Positions 32,268 to 42,252 of a stretch of DNA of 64,000 nt are shown here, piece after piece (position 1 is the first letter of the stretch; each line of letters begins with the position of its first letter). This DNA is from Rebecca billardiae RCC1528. Taxonomy: Eukaryota; Haptophyta. The notes under the pieces were generated by a model. That model ran no database searches. It saw nothing but the letters and a program-made list of their open reading frames with translations, and had not been told where the DNA came from. Location: contig OZ251236.1 of assembly GCA_965240325.2 (NCBI GenBank), forward strand, positions 310,001-374,000, read 5' to 3'. Position numbers and translations under genes: made by a program.

Positions 32268-33296
32268 ATGCTGACCACCCCTTCATTCCAACCCGTAAAC
32301 CCGCCGCCACGCGGTCGAATTACTATGGAAATTCCGCGCGCCAACGGCCCCACGTTCCCGACCCCATCGTCAGTTACCCCAGCCGCCCCCCTGCACGCAC
32401 GCGCGCGAGGCACCCCGGCGTGGCGGGCGCCGGGCGTGACGTCCGCGCAGGGTGTCGTAGACGGCATGGACGTCGACGAGTCACAACACGCACCGACGCC
32501 TACGGTGCACACCGACCTCCCAGACGATGAACGGCACAATGTCGTATGGGCCGAGCACACGGCCGACATGACCGGCAGCAACCTCTCTGATGGCAGGGGC
32601 GGAGCTCGCGGCTCTGCCTCGCGCCAGGGGACGACCTGGGCTAGTGGTCCCGGTCGCCCCACTCCCACCGGTGGCGCGGGCACTCGCCCCACGCACACTG
32701 CGACCAACATGCTCAACGAACGCATTGATGAGACCAAGGCAGACATGACCGGCAGCAACCTCTCTGATGGCAGGGGCGGAGCTCGCGGCTCTGCCTCGCG
32801 CCAAGGGGCGACCGGGGCTAGCGGTCCCGGTCGCCCCACCCCCACCGATGGCGCGGGCACTCTCCCCACGCACACTACGGCCAACATGCTCAACGAACGC
32901 ATTGATGAGACCAAGGCCAACATCACCTGCCACAACTGCTTTGACGGCAGGGGCGGAGCTAGCGGCTCTGCCTCGCGCCAAGGGGCGACCGGGACTAGCG
33001 GTCCCGGTCGTACCACCTTCACCGGGTCCGAGGGACGTCTCCAGACACACCCTGTGCCCAGCATACTCAACAAGCGCACAGTGACTGACAGTGACAAGAA
33101 AGGAGAATGCACTATGCACTTGCAGTACATGCGGGCAGGCCCCCATGTCCCAGACACTATCAGTCAGCCGGCGGGCCGCCGTAAAAAAGGCAGGCATGTC
33201 CAACCTGCAGGTCTCAAAGTGAGGCCACAGTCGGGTACACTCACAGATGATATAGTATGCGGCTGCTGCGCAAGCACTGATGATAGGACAGGGTGA
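32268..33296 (+). CDS. LINE ORF1 with three 59-residue tandem repeats
   Basis: The predicted product has 342 residues. The middle holds three tandem copies of a 59-residue unit (177 bp; 32565-32741, 32742-32918, 32919-33095). Each begins near DMTGSNLSDGRGGARGSASR and ends near NMLNERIDETK. The third copy diverges and gains CHNC. The C-terminal part is basic (GRRKKGRH) with several Cys and His residues, which could bind nucleic acid as ORF1 proteins do. No RRM or gag knuckle is clear. The first ATG in frame is 32268; the frame is open slightly further upstream from a TTG codon. Its stop overlaps the start of ORF2 by 17 bases in another frame, suggesting termination-reinitiation or frameshifting. 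Confidence 0.65.
   Translation: MLTTPSFQPVNPPPRGRITMEIPRANGPTFPTPSSVTPAAPLHARARGTPAWRAPGVTSAQGVVDGMDVDESQHAPTPTVHTDLPDDERHNVVWAEHTADMTGSNLSDGRGGARGSASRQGTTWASGPGRPTPTGGAGTRPTHTATNMLNERIDETKADMTGSNLSDGRGGARGSASRQGATGASGPGRPTPTDGAGTLPTHTTANMLNERIDETKANITCHNCFDGRGGASGSASRQGATGTSGPGRTTFTGSEGRLQTHPVPSILNKRTVTDSDKKGECTMHLQYMRAGPHVPDTISQPAGRRKKGRHVQPAGLKVRPQSGTLTDDIVCGCCASTDDRTG
32565..33095 (+). repeat. Three 177-bp tandem repeats in LINE ORF1
   Basis: Copies start at 32565, 32742 and 32919. The first two are almost identical and the third is more diverged. The period is a multiple of three, so the frame is kept. Confidence 0.9.
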
Positions 33297-36200
33297 TGCA
33301 GGCCCAGGTGTTGCTGGTGCAGCAGCAGCGCCAATGCAGCAGGGCTACCAATACAGCCATGCTGACATCTCGTATGCATACTGCAATGTTGGGGGAGCAG
33401 GTGGGGCTGACCCCTCTGTCCGGCGGGACGACATCGCCACTTGGATTCGAGCAGTGGGGACACCTGATATTGTCTTTTTGGTGGAGACCCAAATGCCTGC
33501 GCATCAGGTAGTGCGGTGGGCCAAGTCGTTCCCGGAGTACACAGTACATGCAGAGCACGCCCGCGACAGGCGCAAGGGCGAAAAAGGTGCCAGGGCCGGG
33601 TGTGCCATCCTGGTACGCAAGGCACACGTGGGTGCACCCAAATCGCTCCACCTCAACAGTGTGTGCAGAGGCAGGGAAATACTATACCCAGAGCTGGCAG
33701 GGCACATCATTTCGGGTGAAATCACGCTCTGCAGGGGCAATGGGCAGGCTGTCCCCATGTGGGTGTGCTGCTTCTACAACCCGCATGATGAGGAACGGCA
33801 GCACCTGCTGCTTCCACACATAGTCAACCACCTTCGTACAGGCACATGCATAGGCCTTCCCACAGCTGGCAACATGCGGACTCATGCTGTGCACGTAGCC
33901 AGGCATGCTGCCAGGCTGCAATTGGTAGCATGCGATGGAAATGGGCACATGCACGACAGCAACGCAGGGGAGGGGGCTACCCCCAAGGTAGTGTTCCGCA
34001 CATACATGACAGACGCTGACCACCTCTTCAACCAAATACCCAGCACCACACGATGGGACACGCTCGAAAGGCCCACATTCATCACTGCACACAGGGAGGA
34101 CGGCAATGGGGCGGATCGATCTGTGATTGACTACATATTCTCCAACATGGACACAGTTGGGCACACCGGACACATGGACATATCGGAAAAGGCCACCCTG
34201 CGAATGCCAGGAGCACACGTCCCAATATATGGCCGGATTCACTCGGTGGCACTGCGCGGCGCTGCTGCAGTACTGGCCTCACCAGTGCAACCTCCCAGGC
34301 ACATACGCGTGGACCTGGGAAAGACGTCACCTGACTGGAATAAAGCCAAACAGCTGCTTGCGATGTGGATGGAGGGCCTGCCACTACACATTGCGGACTT
34401 TGCTGAGGCCCCAGTGCCGGCACATATGCTGGTGCAACCTTCGCTGGTGACGACAGCAGCCACTGCGCTGACAACGCTGAGACACCTGACCACACTGGCC
34501 ACCAGGGACATGGCAACTGTACTGGAGCAACCCAGTGTATATGACGGACAACCAGACACGCCCCTGAAGATCCGACCAGCCACAGCGGGCGCAGCAGCGG
34601 GTCAACACAAATCCAAAGCAGATGCTGCTTCTGCTGCGCTGCATGCAGGCGATATTCTGGCTAACAGAGCAGCTGCTGGGCTGCCAGCTGGTCCAGCAGT
34701 GCGCAGAGCAGTGCGCAGGTACGAGCGGACCTGGGGCACTGGAGCTGCACAGTCCCAGCACTGGATACAAGTGGCAATGGGGCCTCACGGACAGGTGCCG
34801 GTAGGGCCATTTCTGTCCCACCAGCGCTGGAGACAAATCGTGCAGCAGCAATGCAGGACGAGCCGCGCGCAAGTGAAAGCTGTGTGGCAGCAGCAGGCCG
34901 AGGAACAAAAGAGGGCGTGGTTCGCCAAAGTCAAGGTTGAGACCAAAAAGAACTCGCATAAATTGCGTGTCATGGTGTATGCCAAGGACCCCATCACACT
35001 GCCTACCATCGTCAGAAGGAGCGATGGGGCACTGGCCACCAGCGTTGACGATGTGAAATCGGAGTACAGGGGGCACTACCAGGGCCTTCTGGAGCGACAA
35101 TACACTCGGCCCGGGGGCAGGCCTCCTTGGCACGCTGGAGGTCATATGTGGCACGACATTAGGGCCGCATGGCATACTGATCCGGGGGACGCATATGTCA
35201 CCGCCCTCGGAACGCCACCCACCCCCGCGCAAATACGGCACATCATCACATCTGAGGTGGGAGGCAACTCGGCACCTGGTCCAGATGGCATACAGTACAA
35301 TGTACTCAAGCTCTTGGAAGGCCACCATGCCGAGCGCGACGAGCCTGTACTGCCAAGCGGCACGCGCACACACAGGCAGCACGCTGCACAGCAGACTGGT
35401 GAGCAGCAGGGGGCAGCCAGGGGACAGGGGACAGGACACCCTGGCCCGATCGCCACTATTATATCTAATCTCTGCGCAGTCATGTACGCGACAGGGACTC
35501 TTCTGGACGGACTCCAGCAAGGGGAGGTTGTCTCACTACACAAGCACGGGGATATGCACGTGCTCGGGAATTACAGGGGCATAACACTCAACAGTGTGGT
35601 GTACAAAATCATGGCAAGACACCAAAACAACGTCATGCAAGCTGCGTCCGACAGGCTCAGGCTAATCGAGCCGGAACAGGCTGCCAGCAGAGAGGGTGGG
35701 CAAGTGGTACAGCAAGTCGCTGTCTTTGCCAATGTGGTGGCCGATGCACACCGTTCCCGGCGCACGCTGTTTTGTGCACTGATGGACATTCAAAAAGCCT
35801 TCGACACTGTGCCATACCAAGGCATTGAGGATGGCTTCCGCAGCCATGGGTACCCAGCCATGTTTTATACCCTCATGCGCTCCTTAGGAGAGGGGCATGA
35901 TGTGGTGGTGAGGACGCCATATGGGCCCACTGATAGTGTACGCTTACGGTGTGGCACGAAGCAAGGTGACCCTGCTAGCTCCACTAAGTTCTGCCTGTTC
36001 ATCAACATGTTCCTCAGGTACCTGAAGAGCAGGCATGGCGGGTACCATGTACAGTCCAAATGCAGCTCAGACGACGCGGACGCTGCTGCAGGGCAGGTGA
36101 CAGTGGTGGCCACTGCTATCATGGACGATATCAATTTGTACGCGCACAGCAGAGCAGACATCACAGCCATGATGCAGGACCTCGTCGACTTTTTGTGGTA

Positions 36201-39200
36201 CTATGATATGGAGCCCAACTACCCCAAATCCAAGGTGGCAGTGTATGTGCCCCCTGGGCACGCACAGGTGGACCCAATACAGGTCATCAACAGGGCAACT
36301 GGACAAGCTGCTCTCATAGACACGTTGCAGGATGGCGAATACTTCACGTATGCAGGGGTGGTGACCAACATTCATCTGGCAACTGACAGGATGTTCGCCA
36401 GTCTCAAGGCCAGAGTGGCCAAAGCCGCCGCGCGGGTGCAGGCAGCTGACTGCTGCACCGAGACCAAAAAGCTGCTCACTGTGTGGGATGTCACGTCGAT
36501 ATTATTCTACTTCTACGAGGTGGTTGGCATGTCCAGGGGCAGACTCAACCAGCTGCAAAGCCTCATGGTGGAGCCAGTGGTCAGGAGTGCTGCCCTGCCA
36601 GGGCGCATCGCATACGAGGCAGCGTGCTTTCCTCCCCAGTTCCTGGGCCTAGGCCTCATCAATCTACATGCGCACCTGGAGAGTGTCCAGGCACACGCGT
36701 ACTACCACTTCCTGGCAGATGACCCACGTGGGCTATGTGCGCGCACGTCCATGGCAGCCATGGGTGCCCTGCAATCAGTAGAGCACCCAGCACGGGCGCG
36801 CGTACGCGGCGCCTCTACATTTGCCTCCACCATCGTCACCGGGAGAAATTCTGTACGACGCATGGGGTGGGCACTGCTCCCATCCGAAGTGAATCTCGGC
36901 AGCAAGCTGATGCAGCAGCTGGCCCCCGGGCTCGGGATGCTGGCCACAAACCGGACCCACAGGGCATATACAAGACTCGCCGCAATGCCAGGGGCAGCTG
37001 CCCTCCCCTGCTTGGCACCACACGGCCTTCCTGACGCGAACGGAGAGATGCTCAGCCGGATCGAGCACTCACTGGTGGACGGTACCCAGCACGTGTTGCT
37101 AGGTGTGCTCATGCAACAGCCACCAAGACAGATGGTCTCCACTGCGTTCTATGCGGAGCTGTCCTCACTGCCACATAGGTCCCGCCCGGCGGTGATACTG
37201 GCAGTGAGGGATATGCTGAGGGCAGTCCTGACCGACCAGAGCTACTACAGGTACCTGGGGCACGTGCCTGCCGCCAAGCGTACTGTCTGTGATCCACCCA
37301 ATCCCCGCCATCTGCCTGCACTTCCTGTGCCTGGCATGCTAATGGTGGCCACGGACGGCTCATTCGATGCAGAGAACGGGCAGGCCGCGTGTGCCTTTTC
37401 CTTCTTCAACGGCAACAATTACACTGCCCCTGTGCATGTGTATTGCTCCAAGTTCGCGGGGCACCAGGCACCAGGCCCAGCCGAATTCATGGCCATCACA
37501 GATGCATTGGTGCAGATAGACCCCACCGCCAACCTGCTGGTGTGCACTGACCTGCAGGAAATGGTAAAGGCCGCCGAAATGTGGCAAAACGACCCCTGGG
37601 ACCGACGGCTTCGGCAGGGGCACCACGCGTACGCCCCATACATCGCCAGGGTCATGAGCCTGGTGGGCTGGCGCCGCTTGCGGCATGGCAGCACCACTTC
37701 ATTCGAGCATGTCAAGGCGCACTCTGCTGACGATGCTGCTGCGCGACACCTCAGCCTCACACACAACCCGGGGGACCAGCACTGCACTGTCAGCCAACAC
37801 AGTGTGGCGGCTTTGCGCCAAGCAGGGATGAACCCCAAAACCCTGCTCAACGCATGCAGCGATGCGGGGGCCAAGCTCTGCTGCTCTGACCCCGCAACCC
37901 CCTGTGTGACTCACAAGAGAGGTGGCCACCCAAATGCGGGTTCCCATGCAATGGTACAGCTGGCCGATGGAGAGCCAGTGGCAGGCCGAATCAAGCCCCT
38001 TGTGTATGACAGTGTGCTATCACAAAGGGCAACCCACCTGCAAGTCACCAAGTCCAGCTGTGACTTGGTGGGTGAATGGACCGGCGTGTGGCCAGAGGCC
38101 TCCACTGGCGTACTACGGACCTGGCAGGCCAACACTGTGCCTGCCTACTACATACTCCACCACGGATATGAGTTCCTGCAGCCTGCTGCCTTGCGAGACC
38201 CGACGTTGCTCTCTGTGCGATTCCAGTCGGGGGCGGCATTTAGCGATGCCTGCCCCCTCTGCGATCATGCTCCACTGCTACATCCAGCGCCAGATACTGA
38301 GCACCACCTCTTCTCTGAGTGCCCTGAGGTCGATGCCTACCGAATGGCTGCTGCCAGAAGCGTATCGCATGTAATTGAGCCATTCATGCAGGGACAGGCT
38401 GCAGCATGGAACTTGGCACGTCACGTGTGCTCTGGGGCTGCTCTCATGGGCAGGGTGCCCAGCACACTGAAGACCACTGTGGGGGGCAACGTGCATCTCG
38501 GCAGGACCATGCACGTGGCCTTACTGAAGGCAGGGCTAGGCATCATGCAGGCCCGCAAGGACGTGGACTCCCAGCTGTCGAAGGCAGGACGTCTCCTTCG
38601 ACATGCCAGGGAGCTTCGGCCGCCGCCTGGGCACGGCCCAGGGGGGCAGCCCCCACCCCCACAGGCACAGGCAGGCCCAGGAGGGGCGATTGCCATGAAT
38701 AATCAGTTGCAAGGACCACCTGTCATCCAGCAGCAACCCCCTGCCCAGGCTGGCCAGGGCTGGCAGGCAGGCGCGGGGCAGGCCAACCTGCACCAGCCCA
38801 TAGCGCGCGGTCACCACGTGCGCCCCCAGTCACTCTCGCAGGCGTGGCCCCTTCAGCGTGCTCGCCCCCTCCCTATGGTGATTGCGTGGCCTCTGCAGCC
38901 TGCCACACCTCTTGTGGCATGGCCGCTCCAATATGCCACCCCGCTGGCTCGCAGCAATGTGGGTCCGCCGGACAATATGTTGACACATGGGGGCCCTGAG
39001 ATGGAGGCAGACCCGGCTGCTGGCAGTCACACTGGTAACGGAGCTCACAGCGACCTTACACAGTCAGACACTGGACAGCAGGCCGCACAGCCGCCTGCTG
39101 GCTCTGCCAGGCCACCGGCAGCCCCCAGGCGTGGGCTGCCTCCTCCTAGTCAAGCGCAGCAGGACAGCCCCCCGCCCAAACGACACTGCCCACCCCGCCA

Positions 39201-39501
39201 GGCAAATGTGCCGCAGCGGAGCACGCTACCCCCTGCACAGCGCAGCAGGAAGAGGCGAGCGAACGACACCTCCCCAGGCGTATTAGCCATCGCCACCACT
39301 TTGCTTGCTTCCTACAGCGGCCCACGCCCGGACTTGATGCCCGATGTAGCACACATGTCTGACATGACCCCCTCTGCCTCCATAGCTGCACGAGTGAAAT
39401 ACAGGCGCCTCGCTGCCAGGGCCAGTGGCCCAGACCCCTGCCCAGCTACTGGGCTCGATGACAGTCCCCTCAGCTCCCTTCCCCGCGCAGGGATCGGCTA
39501 G
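33280..39501 (+). CDS. LINE ORF2 polyprotein: APE-like endonuclease, reverse transcriptase, RNase H, zinc finger
   Basis: The predicted product has 2,073 residues. The N-terminal endonuclease shows FLVETQ (about residue 65), CDGNGH (217), SVIDYIFSN (281) and a terminal GAHVPIYG in the order of APE-type nucleases. The reverse transcriptase follows: NYRGITL (about 760), ALMDIQKAFDTV (834), GTKQGDPASS (894) and AIMDDINLYA (946) in place of the usual FADD/YADD. RNase H has ATDGSF (1,356), AEFMAITDAL, VCTDLQEM and HVKAHSADD. A CPLCD...EHHLFSECP knuckle lies near 1,657 and is followed by a long Pro/Gln-rich tail. The endonuclease nicks the target, and the RT primes cDNA synthesis there. The first ATG is 33280, inside the end of ORF1; another in-frame ATG follows at 33334. 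No premature stop is seen. This is a cellular retroelement, not a virus. Confidence 0.88.
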   Translation: MIGQGDAGPGVAGAAAAPMQQGYQYSHADISYAYCNVGGAGGADPSVRRDDIATWIRAVGTPDIVFLVETQMPAHQVVRWAKSFPEYTVHAEHARDRRKGEKGARAGCAILVRKAHVGAPKSLHLNSVCRGREILYPELAGHIISGEITLCRGNGQAVPMWVCCFYNPHDEERQHLLLPHIVNHLRTGTCIGLPTAGNMRTHAVHVARHAARLQLVACDGNGHMHDSNAGEGATPKVVFRTYMTDADHLFNQIPSTTRWDTLERPTFITAHREDGNGADRSVIDYIFSNMDTVGHTGHMDISEKATLRMPGAHVPIYGRIHSVALRGAAAVLASPVQPPRHIRVDLGKTSPDWNKAKQLLAMWMEGLPLHIADFAEAPVPAHMLVQPSLVTTAATALTTLRHLTTLATRDMATVLEQPSVYDGQPDTPLKIRPATAGAAAGQHKSKADAASAALHAGDILANRAAAGLPAGPAVRRAVRRYERTWGTGAAQSQHWIQVAMGPHGQVPVGPFLSHQRWRQIVQQQCRTSRAQVKAVWQQQAEEQKRAWFAKVKVETKKNSHKLRVMVYAKDPITLPTIVRRSDGALATSVDDVKSEYRGHYQGLLERQYTRPGGRPPWHAGGHMWHDIRAAWHTDPGDAYVTALGTPPTPAQIRHIITSEVGGNSAPGPDGIQYNVLKLLEGHHAERDEPVLPSGTRTHRQHAAQQTGEQQGAARGQGTGHPGPIATIISNLCAVMYATGTLLDGLQQGEVVSLHKHGDMHVLGNYRGITLNSVVYKIMARHQNNVMQAASDRLRLIEPEQAASREGGQVVQQVAVFANVVADAHRSRRTLFCALMDIQKAFDTVPYQGIEDGFRSHGYPAMFYTLMRSLGEGHDVVVRTPYGPTDSVRLRCGTKQGDPASSTKFCLFINMFLRYLKSRHGGYHVQSKCSSDDADAAAGQVTVVATAIMDDINLYAHSRADITAMMQDLVDFLWYYDMEPNYPKSKVAVYVPPGHAQVDPIQVINRATGQAALIDTLQDGEYFTYAGVVTNIHLATDRMFASLKARVAKAAARVQAADCCTETKKLLTVWDVTSILFYFYEVVGMSRGRLNQLQSLMVEPVVRSAALPGRIAYEAACFPPQFLGLGLINLHAHLESVQAHAYYHFLADDPRGLCARTSMAAMGALQSVEHPARARVRGASTFASTIVTGRNSVRRMGWALLPSEVNLGSKLMQQLAPGLGMLATNRTHRAYTRLAAMPGAAALPCLAPHGLPDANGEMLSRIEHSLVDGTQHVLLGVLMQQPPRQMVSTAFYAELSSLPHRSRPAVILAVRDMLRAVLTDQSYYRYLGHVPAAKRTVCDPPNPRHLPALPVPGMLMVATDGSFDAENGQAACAFSFFNGNNYTAPVHVYCSKFAGHQAPGPAEFMAITDALVQIDPTANLLVCTDLQEMVKAAEMWQNDPWDRRLRQGHHAYAPYIARVMSLVGWRRLRHGSTTSFEHVKAHSADDAAARHLSLTHNPGDQHCTVSQHSVAALRQAGMNPKTLLNACSDAGAKLCCSDPATPCVTHKRGGHPNAGSHAMVQLADGEPVAGRIKPLVYDSVLSQRATHLQVTKSSCDLVGEWTGVWPEASTGVLRTWQANTVPAYYILHHGYEFLQPAALRDPTLLSVRFQSGAAFSDACPLCDHAPLLHPAPDTEHHLFSECPEVDAYRMAAARSVSHVIEPFMQGQAAAWNLARHVCSGAALMGRVPSTLKTTVGGNVHLGRTMHVALLKAGLGIMQARKDVDSQLSKAGRLLRHARELRPPPGHGPGGQPPPPQAQAGPGGAIAMNNQLQGPPVIQQQPPAQAGQGWQAGAGQANLHQPIARGHHVRPQSLSQAWPLQRARPLPMVIAWPLQPATPLVAWPLQYATPLARSNVGPPDNMLTHGGPEMEADPAAGSHTGNGAHSDLTQSDTGQQAAQPPAGSARPPAAPRRGLPPPSQAQQDSPPPKRHCPPRQANVPQRSTLPPAQRSRKRRANDTSPGVLAIATTLLASYSGPRPDLMPDVAHMSDMTPSASIAARVKYRRLAARASGPDPCPATGLDDSPLSSLPRAGIG

Positions 39502-41316
39502 TGGCTGGCCCTCTGCCCACACTGGGGCACCCTAGGGGGTGCCCCTGCTGCCGACTCGGCTCAAACTCGATGATCTTGAATTGCAAGGCCGTACACTGCT
39601 TGTACCTGGGACCACCCCACAGTGTTGGGCTCGTATGCTGTTGGCAATGGCATACCCCCGCCCCCTCTGGAGGCGGGCTGTCCACAGTGGAGTGGTGTCA
39701 AGACACTAGGTGTCTCGGTCAGTGGTTTGAGGTTGGGTGAGGGTGGTGGTTGGTTGGGGGCTGGCCAGGGTAGGGCTGGAGGCTTCGGCCGCCAGCCTGA
39801 TCACCCGGAGCCCGTTATAAAGGGGAATTTAAAAAAGGCCACGCGGCGTCGTTGGCGCCACCAAAGGACCATCAAATATTCAAATACGATGGTCCTTTGG
39901 CGCCACGAAGCTTCGTACCGGTCCCGGTCCAGACGTTGACCAACGTCGAAACGGTGACTTGGACCGGTGTTCTGGAAGCTGCGCGCGCCCCGTGGACAAC
40001 TGCTCAAGCCTGCCACACGCCGCCCGCCATGCCGAACAGTCGTCCGTCCGCCGACAGCCACAACGCGCACCCGGTGCCGCGCTCAGCTCGCCAGAGCGAC
40101 GCTCGCGCTCAGCTCGCTCGTCGTGGAGTGCGTGCCCCGCACAACTCGCCCTCCGTCCCCGCACGCTCAAGGCCCTGGCTTTCCCGAGCGGCGTCGCCCG
40201 CCAAGCGCCAAGAAAGTGCGCTCGACCGCAGCGGCGCAGCCGAGCAGCGAGCATGACGAGACGTGATCGTCGCGCCAAGCATGTCGCGGTCGCTTCGCAC
40301 ATCGATACTCGTGGCCTACACACACATCGTCTCATTCGACCTGATCCACGCGATCGGCCGGGCGCGCAGCGGCGGTGAGAACTGACGCTCCGGTTACCGC
40401 CGCCTGCGCGAGAGCACCCTCTCGGTCCCACATACCCACTGAGAACGGCGGCGACGAGGAGTACTCAGCTCTCGGCGAGCTCACCACGAGGAGCTCACGA
40501 GGCCGCGGCCCGGCGGCGTCCACCACACAAGCGCGGGCCAGTTGGCCTGGCCCGACGCCCGCAACGCCTTCGACGACCACGATATCGCGCGCCACGTGGA
40601 GAGTCGCTCTGCCTTCGGCCCACGCACGCCCACCCTCGACGAGCGCGGCAAGCTGACGGTCGCAATGCTCCGGAGAGCTTCCTTCCTCTGGACGTGTGTC
40701 GGCCCCTTGCTTGCTCTGCGCTCTGAGCGTTCTTGCACTCCCGCCAGTCTCAGTCTGCCTCACTATCAGTATTAACCGTGCCCCGCTAGCCCGCCCTGAC
40801 AATGAGGCCGGGACCGCGATCTCACCTGAGGGCAGGGCGTGCGTACCTGCCCGCCCGGCGAGAAGGCGTTGTCGCAGCCGCGCTGTGAGGCTGGCAGGCC
40901 GCTGCCGCAACGGCGGGAGCAGCACTCAACCGGGTCTGAGACCGCCTCGGCGGCATGCGCTCGGCAGGACCGCCGGACGGCCGGTACTCCGTACCGCGGC
41001 GTGCCGGTTACATAGTCATAGTACATACAGTGTATCTCACTCCCTGATGACGACGACTAGTCTGGACGACTTGCTGGACTTGGTCCGCCGCCGCCGGCCT
41101 CGTCAGAGTACGTATTGATGGCATTTGGCAGACTACGAGCAGCAGTAGTAACTAGTACATCAGCCATATAGTCTCAAGTAGTCTGTCACGACGACGTCGA
41201 CAGGTCTACGCCCGTTGTACTTGTTGGCGTTGAGTCCGGTTGACGCCGGCGGCCCGGATCCGGAAGTCGTAGCCAGCAGTACGACTCGGTAGGCGGCCTG
41301 CCCGGCGATCTCGTGA
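39502..41316. other. LINE 3' region and gene-free stretch
   Basis: The first about 330 bp are the LINE tail. A strong hairpin lies at 39861-39900. From about 39950 to 41316 the DNA returns to host composition. Several overlapping short frames can be read on both strands near 40380-40925, but none resembles a known family or shows usable splice sites, so no gene is called. Confidence 0.45.
39861..39900. repeat. Perfect 13-bp stem-loop near LINE 3' end
   Basis: CCAAAGGACCATC (39861-39873) and its exact reverse complement (39888-39900) enclose a 14-nt AT-rich loop. Each arm is bordered on the outside by the palindrome TGGCGCCA (39853-39860 and 39898-39905). Confidence 0.9.
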
Positions 41317-42219
41317 TCAGTCGGCTGCTGAGGGTGTCACATCGATGGCGATGGCATCAGCGGCGGCGGCTTGGCCCTCGCTGCCGTCGTCGCTGCTCGC
41401 TGCCGTCGACACAGTCAGCGGCGCGCTGCCGCAGCGCGTGGGGCCGGCCGCGGCCGCCGCGTGCTCCGTGGCGGCCGCGGCCGCGGCGCTGCACCCAGCG
41501 CCGCCGCCCTCTGCCAGTGGCTGGGCTGCCGTCGGCGCCGCGCTCGGCGCTGCCGGGAGCGCTCGTTCGGGCGCTGCCGGCGGCCCCGGCCGGCTCTCAG
41601 ACGCCGCCGCCGCCGCCGCCGCCGGCGTTGGCCTCTGCTGCGCCTCGGCCTCCTCCGTCGCGCCGCCGTCGACGGCAAAGCCCCGCAGCACCTGCAGAAG
41701 GTACTCGTTGCCCGCCGTGTCCTTGTCGATGACGGCGTTGAGGCCGGCTGCCTCGAACTCGGAGCGCTCGATGCAGCCCGCGGGGTCGCCTGCGGGCGCG
41801 GCGGGGCGAGTTCGCGCGGTGAGGCCCCGTGCGCGCACGCGCACGCGCGCTCGCGGCGGCTGGAGCGCTGGCCGGCGCCGGCCGCCGGCCAGCCGACCCG
41901 CCGCGGCAGCCGCGGCGGGGCGGCGCGCGCGCGCGCGAGCACGCACCGGTCATGCCAATGATCACGCCCGTGTACCCCCACGCGCGTATCTGCCGCGTGG
42001 CCTCCGTGCCGCTCATCCTGGGCATCTGGTTGTCGATAAGGATCAGGTCGTACTCCCGCCCGCCCTGCGTGACCATCTCAACCGCTTCCACCCCGTTCTC
42101 AGCCTGGTCATACGCGACCCCGAGCCTTTTGAAGGTTCTCAGCGGAAGGATCTTGCGGATCATGAGGTCGTCCTCGGCGTGGAGCACGCGGAAGGAGGGC
42201 GGGAAGGTGAGCGCGCCCG

Positions 42220-42252
<33 letters not shown>

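Larger units (their letters stand above)
32160..39840 (+). mobile_element. LINE-type non-LTR retrotransposon (EN-RT-RNase H)
   Basis: An apparently intact element carries ORF1 (32268-33296), ORF2 (33280-39501) and a 3' tail of about 330 bp. Its base composition is visibly less GC-rich than the host genes on both sides. The 5' end is set only roughly by this shift. The 3' end is placed near the A-rich TTATAAAGGGGAATTTAAAAAA at about 39814-39836. No clear target-site duplication was found. The RNase H domain after the RT fits I-like/RNase H-bearing LINE groups. Both reading frames are open, so the copy could be young. Confidence 0.85.

Noticed and set aside
40332-40925. Minus-strand frame of about 200 codons after the LINE
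   Set aside because: No family likeness, no splice support, and overlapping plus-strand frames are equally good.
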